A stretch of DNA of 64,000 nucleotides from an uncultured Bacilli bacterium (lineage in GTDB: Bacteria; Bacillota_I; Bacilli_A; RF39; UBA660): assembly GCA_934098565.1 (NCBI GenBank), contig CAKOON010000004.1, positions 92,861 to 156,860 on the forward strand. Reading direction: 5' to 3'. The notes under the pieces are model-generated. The model had not been told where the DNA came from. It did not search any database and saw nothing but the letters and a program-made list of their open reading frames with translations. Each line of letters opens with the position of its first letter. Within the stretch, counting starts at the first letter, position 1. Shown one piece after another: positions 45,035 to 54,303 of the stretch. A program made the translations under genes and the position numbers.

Positions 45035-47374
45035 ATGGCTAATAGAATGGTTCTAAATGAAACTTCTTATTTTGGCTGGAATGCTAGGGAAAACTTGGTA
45101 TCAGAAATCCAAAAAAGAAAGTTTAAGAGAATATTAGTTGTAAGTGATGAAAATTTAGTTAAATGTGGGGTGACGGGAAAAGTTACTGATTTATTAGATA
45201 ATGCTAAAATAAAGTATAGTTTATTTGATAAAGTAAAGCCTAATCCAACGATTAGTAACTGTCATGATGGTATTAAGGCAGCACGTAAGTTTCATGCTGA
45301 TAGTATAATTGCTGTTGGCGGTGGTAGTGTTATTGATACAGCTAAGTGTATTGGAATTGTTATAAATAATAAGGAATTTTATGATATCAATTCTTTAGAA
45401 GGAGTAGCTGATACCAAGAATAGATCTTTACCAATTATTGCTTTACCAACTACGGCGGGAACTGCCGCAGAAGTTACGATAAATTATGTAATTACTGATG
45501 AAATTGCCAAAGTTAAAAGAGTTTGTGTGGATACTAACGATATTCCTGTTTTATCAATAGTTGATACTGAATTAATGAGTAAAATGCCAAAGATGACGGC
45601 CTCGGCGACTGGTTTAGATGCTTTGACTCATGCTATGGAAGGTTATATTACTAAGGCACATTGGGAAATACCGGATATGTTCCATTTACAAAGTATGGCA
45701 ATGACTTACAAAAATTTGGTAAAAGCTGTAAATAAAGATAAGGAAGCTCAAAATCAAATGGCGATGAGTGAATATGTTGCTGGAATGGGATTCTCCAATG
45801 TTGGTTTGGGTATAGTTCATTCGATGGCTCACCAATTAGGAGCTACGTATGACATAGCCCATGGAATTGCTTGTAGTTTATTCTTACCATATGTTTTAGA
45901 GTGGAATGGTGAAGTTGCTTATGATAGATATCGTAAGATGGCTGAAGCATTTGAAATAAGCACTACTGGTAAAACAGATAAACAATGTGTTGAATTAGTT
46001 GTTAGAGCAGTTAGAGACTTAGAAATGACTTTAAAAGTACCTATGACTTTAAAAGAGTTAAATGTTCGTCCTGATAGTTTTGAAGAGATGGCTGCTAAGG
46101 CTTTGATTGACCCATGTACGGGTGGCAATCCAAGAGAAGTGACAAAAGAAGATATCATTGAGCTATTCAATAGAGCTTATGAGGGAAAAGGAGTTAAGAA
46201 AATATTGAAAACTAAAGTTGGTTATAGCGAGAATATAGATGCTTTTAAAAGTGGTGTTGAAACCGCTAAAATGGCTGCTAAAATAGAAAATCCACAAGTT
46301 GGTTTATTATTTACTAGTTGTGTTCAAGATCAAAAAGAAATTATTAAAGGCGTTAAGTCAGTTTTAAAAGATGTAGATGTAGTTGGTTGTACTTCGAGTG
46401 CGGCTATCTGTACTCAAGATGGTTATTTAAATAAAGAAACTGGTTATTCAGGAATGATGCTTTTAGGTGGCGATGCTAAAATAGTTGCTGTTGGTTCACC
46501 TAAGACTAGTGATGATGCTAGAGAAATTGGTAAAAAACTAGCAGAAAAAGCTGTTAAAAAGGCTAATTGCATTGAAAAACCTAGTTATGTTTTTGTAAGT
46601 GCTAGTCCAAAAGAAGAGGAAGCTTATTTAAAGGGTATCTCTGATGTAATTGGTGATGTTCCTGTATTTGGTGGTAGTGCTGCTGATAATACTGTTGAAG
46701 GAAAATGGAGTTTATTTTATAACGATGAAGTCTTTAGTGATGGTTGTGTAATGGCTTTAATTTATGCTGATACTGAGATTAAGAATATTTATTCTGGTAA
46801 TTATAATGAGACTAAAGATGCTGGTTTAATTACTGAGGTTAAAGATAAGAGAACTCTTGTTAGTATTGATGGTAAACCGGCTTTAGACGTTTATGCTAAA
46901 TGGACTGCTAAGAATATTGAAGATATGATGGGTGGTAACTTACTTACGGAAACAATCTTTAATCCACTAGGAGTTAAAGATCAAATTGGTAATGTAACTG
47001 CTGTTAGACATCCTATGTTTGCTAATGTAGATAAATCGATGAATATTGGTGCTAATTTGGAAGAAAATACGGCTATTATTCATTTGACTAATACTCCAGA
47101 AGGAATGCTTGATAGTAATGCTTGTGTTGTTAAGAAATTAAATTCTTTAATGGATAATAGTCCTGAAAGTTATTTTTTAGTACATTGTGGTGGTCGTCGT
47201 TTAGGTCTTCAACTTACTAATATGGAAGATAAGATTTATTCAGAAATTAAAAAAGCTATTCCTAAGAAAGAGTTCTTAATGGTCTTTACGTTTGGTGAAT
47301 ATGGTAGATATGAACATTCTAGTAATATTGTTGGTGGTTTGTCTCTATCATTTACTGGTTTTGGAAAGGAATAA
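45035..47374 (+). CDS. iron-dependent alcohol dehydrogenase fused to FIST sensor domain
   Basis: A 779-residue fusion. Residues 1 to about 385 are a group III iron alcohol dehydrogenase closely patterned on lactaldehyde reductase FucO: GGGSVIDTAK (95-104), and metal ligands Asp195, His199, His262 and His276. Residues from about 400 to the end are FIST_N and FIST_C, with VGCTSSAAICTQDG, VPVFGGSAADN, CGGRRLGLQL and a terminal GEYGRYEHSSNIVGGLSL. FIST binds small ligands in sensory proteins. The linker shows no frameshift or composition break. It starts after AGGAGG and is followed 2 bp later by an aldehyde dehydrogenase. Reaction is probably aldehyde to alcohol; substrate and ligand are unknown. 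Confidence 0.88.
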   Translation: MANRMVLNETSYFGWNARENLVSEIQKRKFKRILVVSDENLVKCGVTGKVTDLLDNAKIKYSLFDKVKPNPTISNCHDGIKAARKFHADSIIAVGGGSVIDTAKCIGIVINNKEFYDINSLEGVADTKNRSLPIIALPTTAGTAAEVTINYVITDEIAKVKRVCVDTNDIPVLSIVDTELMSKMPKMTASATGLDALTHAMEGYITKAHWEIPDMFHLQSMAMTYKNLVKAVNKDKEAQNQMAMSEYVAGMGFSNVGLGIVHSMAHQLGATYDIAHGIACSLFLPYVLEWNGEVAYDRYRKMAEAFEISTTGKTDKQCVELVVRAVRDLEMTLKVPMTLKELNVRPDSFEEMAAKALIDPCTGGNPREVTKEDIIELFNRAYEGKGVKKILKTKVGYSENIDAFKSGVETAKMAAKIENPQVGLLFTSCVQDQKEIIKGVKSVLKDVDVVGCTSSAAICTQDGYLNKETGYSGMMLLGGDAKIVAVGSPKTSDDAREIGKKLAEKAVKKANCIEKPSYVFVSASPKEEEAYLKGISDVIGDVPVFGGSAADNTVEGKWSLFYNDEVFSDGCVMALIYADTEIKNIYSGNYNETKDAGLITEVKDKRTLVSIDGKPALDVYAKWTAKNIEDMMGGNLLTETIFNPLGVKDQIGNVTAVRHPMFANVDKSMNIGANLEENTAIIHLTNTPEGMLDSNACVVKKLNSLMDNSPESYFLVHCGGRRLGLQLTNMEDKIYSEIKKAIPKKEFLMVFTFGEYGRYEHSSNIVGGLSLSFTGFGKE

Positions 47375-47376
47375 AA

Positions 47377-48813
47377 ATGGCAAAGAATTTAATTGGGGCA
47401 ACTTGGTGTGATGCAAGTAATGGGGAAGTAATAGAGATTACTAACCCCGCTACTAATGCACTAATTGATACAGTACCAAAAAGTACAAAAGAGGACTGCG
47501 ATAAGGCTGTTGAAGCTGCTTATTTAGGTCAAAAAGAATGGGCTAAAGTGCCATTATATGAAAGAGCTAGTCGTTTATTAAAGTTTGTTTCTTTAGTTGA
47601 AAGAGATAAGGATAGTCTAGCTAAGTTATTGTGTGAAGAAACGGGTAAACCAATAAATGAGGCTATTGGAGAAATTGCTAATGTTTCAATTGGAATTCCG
47701 GCTTTCTGTGAAAGAGCTAAACATGAATATGGAAATGTTATTCCATACGGTCAAGAAAAAGGAAATGAAACAACTTTACAATATACAGTACAAGCTCCTT
47801 TAGGAGTAGTTGTAGCGGTTATTCCGTTTAATTTCCCAAGTGATTTATTTTGTCAAAAAGTTCCTGCAGCTTTGTTAATGGGTAATAGTGTTATTTTAAA
47901 ACCAAGTGCTCATAATCCTTTAACTTTAACTAAGTATGTTGAGTTATTAATGGAAGCTGGTATTCCCGGAGGAGCAATTAACTTAATTAATGGCGCTGGT
48001 GGCGAGGCTGTTCAAACTTTGGCTGAAAATCCTAAAGTAGCTTTAGTAAGTCTTACTGGTTCTACTATTGCGGGGGCAGAAACAATGGCTAAATGTGCTA
48101 AAAATATTACTCATGTTATGTTAGAATTAGGAGGAAATGATGCTTTTATTCTTCATAAAGATGGTGATGTTGATTTAGCTATTAAAGAAACTATTTGGGG
48201 CAGATTATATAATACTGGTCAAGTTTGCTGTGCTTCTAAACGTTTCTTAGTTCATAAAGATATTTTAGATGAATTCGTTAGTAAATTAACCGAGACATTT
48301 AAAGGTATTAGAGTATGTATGCCAAGTAATCCTGAAGCTAAAATTGGCTGCTTGATTAGCGAAGATGCGGCTAAAAAGGTTGAAGAGCAAGTTAATTCAA
48401 CAGTAGCGTTGGGTGCTAAAATAGTTTATGGTGGTCGCCGTAAAGGGGCTTTCTATGAACCAACTATTTTAACTGATGTTACTCGTGATATGCCTGTTGC
48501 TAAAGATATGGAAATCTTTGGACCAGTTGTTTCTATTATTAGTTATGATACTATTGAAGAAGCAATTGAAATTGCTAATCAATCAAGTTTTGGTTTATGT
48601 GGTAGTATTATTTCTAAAGATCAAAAAGTATGTCAAAAAGTAGCTAATGAACTTGAATGTGGTGGTGTTATTATTAATGGGGCTTCTTTCTTCCGTTCCT
48701 TTGAAATGCCATTTGGGGGTTGGAAACATTCTGGCTATGGTAATGAAGGTGTAGTAAGTACTCTTCATGAGATGAGTAGAACAAAAACAATTATCTTAAA
48801 AAACATATTATAA
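47377..48813 (+). CDS. NAD(P)-dependent aldehyde dehydrogenase
   Basis: A 478-residue ALDH-superfamily enzyme. Glu250 (MLELGGND), Cys284 (GQVCCASKR) and Asn152 (PFNFP) are the catalytic residues, and FGPVVSII and NGASFFRSFEMPFGG complete the site. The pattern is near succinate-semialdehyde/lactaldehyde dehydrogenases. The gene follows the Fe-ADH/FIST gene by 2 bp, so the pair likely dismutates or routes one aldehyde, such as lactaldehyde; the specific substrate is inference. A terminator follows. Confidence 0.9.
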   Translation: MAKNLIGATWCDASNGEVIEITNPATNALIDTVPKSTKEDCDKAVEAAYLGQKEWAKVPLYERASRLLKFVSLVERDKDSLAKLLCEETGKPINEAIGEIANVSIGIPAFCERAKHEYGNVIPYGQEKGNETTLQYTVQAPLGVVVAVIPFNFPSDLFCQKVPAALLMGNSVILKPSAHNPLTLTKYVELLMEAGIPGGAINLINGAGGEAVQTLAENPKVALVSLTGSTIAGAETMAKCAKNITHVMLELGGNDAFILHKDGDVDLAIKETIWGRLYNTGQVCCASKRFLVHKDILDEFVSKLTETFKGIRVCMPSNPEAKIGCLISEDAAKKVEEQVNSTVALGAKIVYGGRRKGAFYEPTILTDVTRDMPVAKDMEIFGPVVSIISYDTIEEAIEIANQSSFGLCGSIISKDQKVCQKVANELECGGVIINGASFFRSFEMPFGGWKHSGYGNEGVVSTLHEMSRTKTIILKNIL

Positions 48814-48830
48814 TAAATATTTATATGAAG

Positions 48831-48865
48831 AAGGTTAAGAAAAAATAAATTTCTTAATCTTTTTT
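48831..48865 (+). terminator. terminator of the ADH-ALDH operon
   Basis: GGTTAAGAAA pairs with TTTCTTAATC across a short loop, followed by Ts. Confidence 0.75.
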
Positions 48866-48918
48866 AGTATTATGTTATAAAATTTAAATTCTTGGTAATA
48901 ATATTATCAGAGGTATAT

Positions 48919-49386
48919 ATGAACGGACAAATAAAGAGAATTGATGAATTAGGGAGAATTGTTATTCCTAAGGATATTAGGAAAAGATTATCGATAAGAA
49001 CTAATGATTCCTTGGAGATAGGGCTTGATGGGGATAAAATTGTCTTAAATAAGATGGTTGCTATCAAAGAGTATAATGATTATGTTAAGACTTTATTAAC
49101 TATTTTGACTAATTATAGTGGGATTAAGTTTTTAGCAACTAATAGAGAAGAAATTATATTTAATAATACGGAGATAAGTAATATCGATATTAAGAAGTGT
49201 GTTAGTTTATCTTTGTATGAATTAGATAGTCTTAAAGAGGAGATATGTAAGGATTGTGATATAAGACCAGTCATTATTGATAGTAATGTTGAGGGAATTA
49301 TTATTGTTGTTGGAAGTGAATGTAATGGGGAAGTTGGTAAAATTATTAATATCTTAATTACTTCTAAGCTTGATATTTCGTGCTAA
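48919..49386 (+). CDS. spoVT: SpoVT-like AbrB-family regulator
   Basis: A 155-residue regulator: an N-terminal AbrB swapped-hairpin DNA-binding domain (1-45, IKRIDELGRIVIPKDIRKRL) and a C-terminal GAF-like domain (about 50-155). This layout is that of SpoVT, the SigmaG-dependent forespore regulator, rather than short AbrB. The start is set at the ATG after AGAGGT; a longer frame adds 9 residues with no ribosome binding site. In Bacillus spoVT follows mfd; here it follows the inserted redox operon. Confidence 0.8.
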   Translation: MNGQIKRIDELGRIVIPKDIRKRLSIRTNDSLEIGLDGDKIVLNKMVAIKEYNDYVKTLLTILTNYSGIKFLATNREEIIFNNTEISNIDIKKCVSLSLYELDSLKEEICKDCDIRPVIIDSNVEGIIIVVGSECNGEVGKIINILITSKLDISC

Positions 49387-49419
49387 GAATTATATACTCG
49401 TATTATGAGGCAAAATGTT

Positions 49420-50433
49420 ATGGATGATACGAGATTTATACTAGATTTTTTAAGTGAATTGGAGAAGGATTTAAGACAGATTGGTCTTTCTTCGATTATT
49501 GATCTTCACGTTAGACAAAATGATATAGTTTTAGAAAGTCCTAAGACTTTAGGGGTTATGTATGTAGATGATATTCCTATGTATATTTTAACTAGTCACG
49601 GAAGAGTAAGACTTCTAAATGATAGACATCATTTAAAGATGATGGATAAAAAGATACTTCAGGAGTTAAAAGACTTATTTTTTTTTAAGTATAATGCTAG
49701 TCTTAGTAGTTATAAACTTAATTCTTCGAAGATTTATAGTATTAAGAAAGTATCTGGGAAACTAGATAATTTAGATGATATTGTTCTTAGAATAGATTTT
49801 CTTGAAGATAAGATGGATTCTAAGAGTAATCTGGTGGAACCGATAATATTTGATGATAACAAACGAATTATTTTAGGTCTAAAGATTAAGTTACTTGTTA
49901 TAAAAGAGTTAAAGATTATTCAAAAAGATAATGGGTGGCGAGCTAACTATTTAACTTTAAAAGAGTTTATGGCTGATAGGAAAAGGTCAGTGGATTTTGA
50001 TAGTAATCAAATATTTTTGACTGATAATGATATAAATAATATTGGTAATTTAATAGAATTAGGAATTGTTAAAATTGGCTTGATGAGTGGAAATTTTCAT
50101 GGTGATATAAGAGATTTTTGTTATAATGTTTTAACGGGATTACAATTATATTTAGGTGATTTAGAGATACCGAAGACAGAAAAAAGTAAAATTACTTATC
50201 AGTTAGATATGTATATTACTTATTTTACTTTAAGTCCTAAAGAGGAAAGAGGTCCTGGATATATGTATGATTATAATAAGACTTTTCTACAGGGAATTGG
50301 TGTCTTTGAAGTTTTAGAGGGGGATGAAGTAGTTATGGGTTATAGTGAAGATGGTTCGATTAATATAGATAATTCAAATGATGTTGTTCTTAGGAATAAA
50401 AAATTAGAAAGAATTAGAAGATATTATCATTGA
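49420..50433 (+). CDS. hypothetical protein
   Basis: A 337-residue soluble protein that I do not recognise. It is mixed helix and strand, with no signal peptide and no known catalytic motif; LGVMYVDDIPMYILTSHGRV in the first quarter is beta-rich, and the C-terminal half is helical and Asp-rich. The start at 49420 has TGAGG at good spacing; a longer frame from 49405 adds 5 residues. It follows the spoVT-like gene by 33 bp, so the two may be cotranscribed and the gene could have a late sporulation role, which is inference. Confidence 0.6.
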   Translation: MDDTRFILDFLSELEKDLRQIGLSSIIDLHVRQNDIVLESPKTLGVMYVDDIPMYILTSHGRVRLLNDRHHLKMMDKKILQELKDLFFFKYNASLSSYKLNSSKIYSIKKVSGKLDNLDDIVLRIDFLEDKMDSKSNLVEPIIFDDNKRIILGLKIKLLVIKELKIIQKDNGWRANYLTLKEFMADRKRSVDFDSNQIFLTDNDINNIGNLIELGIVKIGLMSGNFHGDIRDFCYNVLTGLQLYLGDLEIPKTEKSKITYQLDMYITYFTLSPKEERGPGYMYDYNKTFLQGIGVFEVLEGDEVVMGYSEDGSINIDNSNDVVLRNKKLERIRRYYH

Positions 50434-50499
50434 GATTAGTATTTAGATAAAACTTTATTACTAAAAATTGTAACACTTTGAGAAAAATATGCTATACTA

Positions 50500-50702
50500 A
50501 GGTTAATTAACAAAGAACAAATGGGTACCTAAGCGTCTTTGAGAAGAGAGCCTTTCAAGTGGTGAAAGATAGGCAAGATTAATAGGGAGTATGGATTTGG
50601 GAGTTAAATCGTTTAATCGCGTTAAGATATAAGTGTATGTTAATTCATAAATTAAGGTGGTACCGCGGGTTTGCTCGTCCTTAAGTTATGAATTTTTTTA
50701 TT
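50500..50702 (+). promoter_or_regulatory. T-box leader, probably tRNA-Met specific
   Basis: A T-box riboswitch: AAGGTGGTACCGCGGG (50655-50670) contains the T-box that pairs with the uncharged tRNA end, and a terminator with TTCATAAATTAAGG against CCTTAAGTTATGAA and a T run ends it at about 50700. A GAGAG-type stem I and an ATG at 50591-50593 in the specifier region agree with methionine, as does metG downstream. A -10 box TATACT is at about 50492. Confidence 0.88.
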
Positions 50703-50712
50703 AGGAGGTGTT

Positions 50713-51354
50713 ATGATAAAGGCAGTAGTATTTGATTTGGATAATACTCTTATTCCTTGGTTAGATGAGTTCGATAATATTACAAAAAAATGTATGCAAG
50801 ATAATAATTTACCTACAGATGCAAAAACATTTGCTTTATTTTTATCAGCGATGAAGGGATATGAAAATACGCATACGAGATTTAATGAAGAGGAAATGTC
50901 TAGGTATTTTGCTGAATATATGAATTTAGAGGTTCCAAATGATTTTGTTAATCAATGGACTTTAAGATTATATGATGCTATTCCTAAAAAGAAAGATCAA
51001 GAACTAGAGGATTTACTAGAGTATTTAAGTAAAAATTATACTTTATTTGTAATAACTAATTGGTTTACTAAACAGCAAGTAGCCAGATTAAAAAACTATA
51101 ATATACTAAAGTATTTTAATAACGTTTATGGCTGTGATAATTATGATAGAAAACCTTATAGTGAAATGATGAATCTAATTTTAAAACAATATAGGAAAGA
51201 AGAAATTGTTTATGTTGGTGATACTTATGAAATTGATATTAAGTTTGCAACTAATCTAGGAGTTTATTCATATTATATAACAAATAAAGAAAAGAAAAAA
51301 ACACGTAAATATCAGACGATATCTAATATTTATGAATTAAAAAAGTATTTATAA
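50713..51354 (+). CDS. HAD-superfamily hydrolase
   Basis: A 213-residue phosphatase-like protein. Motif I DLDNT (Asp8, Asp10), motif II VITNW, a Lys before the last helices and motif IV GDTYEID form a HAD active site. Cap-domain helices are at about 20-90. It is the first gene behind the methionine T-box and precedes metG by 15 bp, so it is controlled by charged tRNA-Met. Substrate is unknown; candidates include phosphorylated sugars or nucleotides. Confidence 0.8.
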   Translation: MIKAVVFDLDNTLIPWLDEFDNITKKCMQDNNLPTDAKTFALFLSAMKGYENTHTRFNEEEMSRYFAEYMNLEVPNDFVNQWTLRLYDAIPKKKDQELEDLLEYLSKNYTLFVITNWFTKQQVARLKNYNILKYFNNVYGCDNYDRKPYSEMMNLILKQYRKEEIVYVGDTYEIDIKFATNLGVYSYYITNKEKKKTRKYQTISNIYELKKYL

Positions 51355-51369
51355 GAAGGAGAATTTATT

Positions 51370-52905
51370 ATGGAAAAGAAGAAATTTTATATTAGTACAG
51401 CTATTGCTTATACTTCAGGTAAGCCACATATTGGTAATACTTATGAGATTGTTTTAGCAGATGCAATAGCAAGATTTAAAAGATTAGAAGGATACGATGT
51501 TTATTTTCAAACAGGGACTGATGAACATGGGGAGAAAATAGAGTTAAAAGCCAAGGAAGCAGGTATTACGCCTCAAGAATTTGTAGATAATGTATCAGGA
51601 GAAATTAAAAATATTTGGGATACAATGAATACCAGTTATGATAAGTTTGTCAGAACTACTGATAAACATCATGAAGAAGTAGTCCAAAGAATATTTAAGA
51701 AAATGTATGATAAAGGAGATATTTATAAGGGAGAATATAGTGGTCTTTATTGTACACCTTGTGAATCTTTCTGGACAGAAAGCCAGTTAGTAGATGGGAA
51801 ATGCCCAGATTGTGGGAGAGATGTTGAAGAGAAAAAAGAAGAAGCATATTTCTTTAGGTTATCAAAATATCAAGATAAATTAATTGAATATATTGAATCA
51901 CATCCGGAGTTTATTCTTCCAGCGGCTCGTAAAAATGAAATGATTAATAACTTTATTAAACCTGGTTTACAAGATTTATGTGTATCTCGTTCTACTTTTA
52001 CTTGGGGGATTCCGGTAACTTTTGATCCTAAACATGTTGTTTATGTTTGGCTAGATGCTTTAACTAACTATATTACTAATATTGGTTATGATATTGATGG
52101 TGGTAATGAGAATTTTAAGAAATGGTGGCCAGCTGATTTACATTTAATTGGTAAAGATATCATTAGATTTCATACTATTTATTGGCCTTGTTTCTTAATG
52201 AGTTTAGATTTACCTTTACCAAAACAAGTATTTGGACATCCTTGGTTAATTATGGCTGATGGGAAGATGAGTAAGTCTAAAGGAAATGTTGTTTATGCTG
52301 ATGATTTAGTTAAAAAATATGGTGTGGATGCAATTAGATATTATTTTTTACATGAAATTCCATTTAGTGCTGATGGTGTATATAGTGAAGATTTATTGGT
52401 CGAAAGGATTAATAGTGATTTAGTAAATATTTTAGGTAATTTAGTTAATCGTACGGTTAGTATGGCTTATAAATATTTTGATGGTGTTATAAGTAATCCT
52501 GAAGCTAAAGAAAGTATTGATGATGAACTAATTGATATGAGTGAAAATCTTTATGATAATGTTAAGATTAAAATGGATAGTCTTCATATTGGGGATGCTA
52601 TTGATGAAATATTTAATGTTTTAAAGAGATGTAATAAATATATCGATGAAACAACTCCTTGGGTTTTAGCTAAAGATGAGACAAAGAAAGATAGATTGGC
52701 TACGGTTTTATATAACTTGTTAGAAAGTATTAGAATTTGTAGTATTCTTCTTGGAGCTTATTTACCAGAGACTAGCGAAAAGATTTTAAAACAATTAAAT
52801 ACAGAACAAACAAGTGTTGAAAGTACATTACACTTTGGGTCGTTAGAAACTGGGAAAACTTTAGGGGAACCAGAACATTTATTTGCTAGAATTGAGGTTA
52901 AATAG
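51370..52905 (+). CDS. metG: methionyl-tRNA synthetase
   Basis: A 511-residue class I synthetase. HIGN (PHIGNTYE), the zinc knuckle CTPCESFWTESQLVDGKC-type, and KMSKSKGN are present. A C-terminal EMAP-like tRNA-binding domain of longer MetRS is absent. The T-box leader controls the unit. It ends one base before tatD starts. Confidence 0.96.
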   Translation: MEKKKFYISTAIAYTSGKPHIGNTYEIVLADAIARFKRLEGYDVYFQTGTDEHGEKIELKAKEAGITPQEFVDNVSGEIKNIWDTMNTSYDKFVRTTDKHHEEVVQRIFKKMYDKGDIYKGEYSGLYCTPCESFWTESQLVDGKCPDCGRDVEEKKEEAYFFRLSKYQDKLIEYIESHPEFILPAARKNEMINNFIKPGLQDLCVSRSTFTWGIPVTFDPKHVVYVWLDALTNYITNIGYDIDGGNENFKKWWPADLHLIGKDIIRFHTIYWPCFLMSLDLPLPKQVFGHPWLIMADGKMSKSKGNVVYADDLVKKYGVDAIRYYFLHEIPFSADGVYSEDLLVERINSDLVNILGNLVNRTVSMAYKYFDGVISNPEAKESIDDELIDMSENLYDNVKIKMDSLHIGDAIDEIFNVLKRCNKYIDETTPWVLAKDETKKDRLATVLYNLLESIRICSILLGAYLPETSEKILKQLNTEQTSVESTLHFGSLETGKTLGEPEHLFARIEVK

Positions 52906-53643
52906 ATGTTTTGCGATACTCATTGTCATGTTTTAAGTGAATATTATGATGATATTGATGAGATTTTAAAAGATGTAAAAGAAGCGGGAGTGTCTAGAGT
53001 AATTAGTGCTGCTTACAATTTAGAAAGTAGTAAAGAAGTAATGGCATTAGTAAAAAAATATCCCGAAATGTACGGGGTAGTAGGCTTACATCCTGAAAAT
53101 ATCGAGGAAGATTTTGACTATACTATTTTTGATAATTTGGATAAGAAAATAGTGGGAATTGGAGAGATTGGTCTAGATTATCACTATACTAAGGATAATA
53201 AGGATAAGCAGATAGAAGTTTTTGAACGCCAATTAGATATCGCCGAAAAATTAAACTTACCGGTGGTTATTCATAGTCGTGAGGCCGCGGGGGATACTTT
53301 AGAAATATTAAAAAGACATCATAACTTTGGAGTAATTCATTCCTATAGTGGTAGTTTAGAAATGGCTCGGGAATATATTAAGTTAGGTTTTGTTTTAGGG
53401 ATAAATGGAGTTGTTACTTTTAAAAATTGTAATCTTAAAGATACTTTAAAAAATATAGATATGAATAGTATTGTTTTAGAAACGGATAGTCCTTATCTTA
53501 CACCTGTGCCTTTTAGAGGAACGCAAAATAATCCAGGAAAAATGATGAATACAGCTAGGTTTGTAGCTGATATTTATGGAGTCTCTTTGAGTGAGTTAGC
53601 AGAAATTACCAACCAAAATATTAAGCGGATTTTTGACATTTAG
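52906..53643 (+). CDS. tatD: TatD-family metal-dependent deoxyribonuclease
   Basis: A 245-residue TIM-barrel hydrolase. MFCDTHCHVL (His6, His8), GEIGLDYH, VIHSRE and LETDSPYL are the metal site. TatD enzymes are 3' to 5' DNases. In Bacillus yabD follows metS, as here, and it overlaps the next open frame only by an unlikely alternative start. Confidence 0.93.
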   Translation: MFCDTHCHVLSEYYDDIDEILKDVKEAGVSRVISAAYNLESSKEVMALVKKYPEMYGVVGLHPENIEEDFDYTIFDNLDKKIVGIGEIGLDYHYTKDNKDKQIEVFERQLDIAEKLNLPVVIHSREAAGDTLEILKRHHNFGVIHSYSGSLEMAREYIKLGFVLGINGVVTFKNCNLKDTLKNIDMNSIVLETDSPYLTPVPFRGTQNNPGKMMNTARFVADIYGVSLSELAEITNQNIKRIFDI

Positions 53644-53683
53644 AGATACCTATGATAGACTTTTAGCAGGTGGTGGATTTATT

Positions 53684-54214
53684 TTGAAAATATTTTTAAG
53701 AGGAATACAAGGGGTGCTGCTAGTAGGGGCTACTTTGTTACTTGGATCTTCTGGAAGTGGAATAAATTATCTGAATAATAGTAAAAATTCTAACTTGAGT
53801 TTGACTCTTGATTTAAATGCTATGGCAATGAAATTAGAAAATGATATAAAAAATGATCTTTATAGTGCTAAAGATACTTATACGGGTTATTTAACTGGTT
53901 ATGGGGCTGATTGTCCTTTATGTAGTGGACACTTAGCTTGTATGAGTAATTTAGATGTTTTGAATGGTAATGTTACGTACGAGGATAAGACTTATGGTGA
54001 AGTAAATATTGTTGCTTCCTCAAAGGCTTTTCCTTGTGGGACAATAATTCGTATTAATGAACATAAGTTATATGATGAACCTATGTATGCTATAGTTCTT
54101 GATAGAGGGGTTAGTAAATATAATTTAGATTTATTAACTGTTAGTGAAGCTTATGCTTCTAAGAATGTTGGTAGGTCTGTGGTATCTTATGATATTTTAA
54201 GAAAAGGATGGTAA
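53684..54214 (+). CDS. secreted 3D-domain protein (YabE/RpfB C-terminal type)
   Basis: A 176-residue protein. The signal peptide is residues 2 to about 25 (KIFLRGIQGVLLVGATLLLG). The C-terminal 3D domain has TGYLTGYGADC, a Gly/Ala/Ser-rich double-psi barrel and VLDRG, the three conserved aspartates. Such domains cleave glycan strands (MltA/EG45 type); the G5 and DUF348 repeats of YabE are missing. TTG 53684 follows AGGTGGTGG; an earlier ATG at 53633 would overlap tatD and remove the signal peptide from the N-terminus. Confidence 0.72.
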   Translation: MKIFLRGIQGVLLVGATLLLGSSGSGINYLNNSKNSNLSLTLDLNAMAMKLENDIKNDLYSAKDTYTGYLTGYGADCPLCSGHLACMSNLDVLNGNVTYEDKTYGEVNIVASSKAFPCGTIIRINEHKLYDEPMYAIVLDRGVSKYNLDLLTVSEAYASKNVGRSVVSYDILRKGW

Positions 54215-54230
54215 GCACCTTTTTTCTTTT
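54201..54230 (+). terminator. terminator after the metG operon
   Basis: AAAAGG and CCTTTTTT pair around a short loop holding the stop codon; T-rich tail. Confidence 0.6.
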
Positions 54231-54303
54231 TGTTAAAATGCTTGGGATATAATTAGTATTAGTGTATAATGATTATATTGAAATCGCTTTATGGAGGTAA
54301 TAG

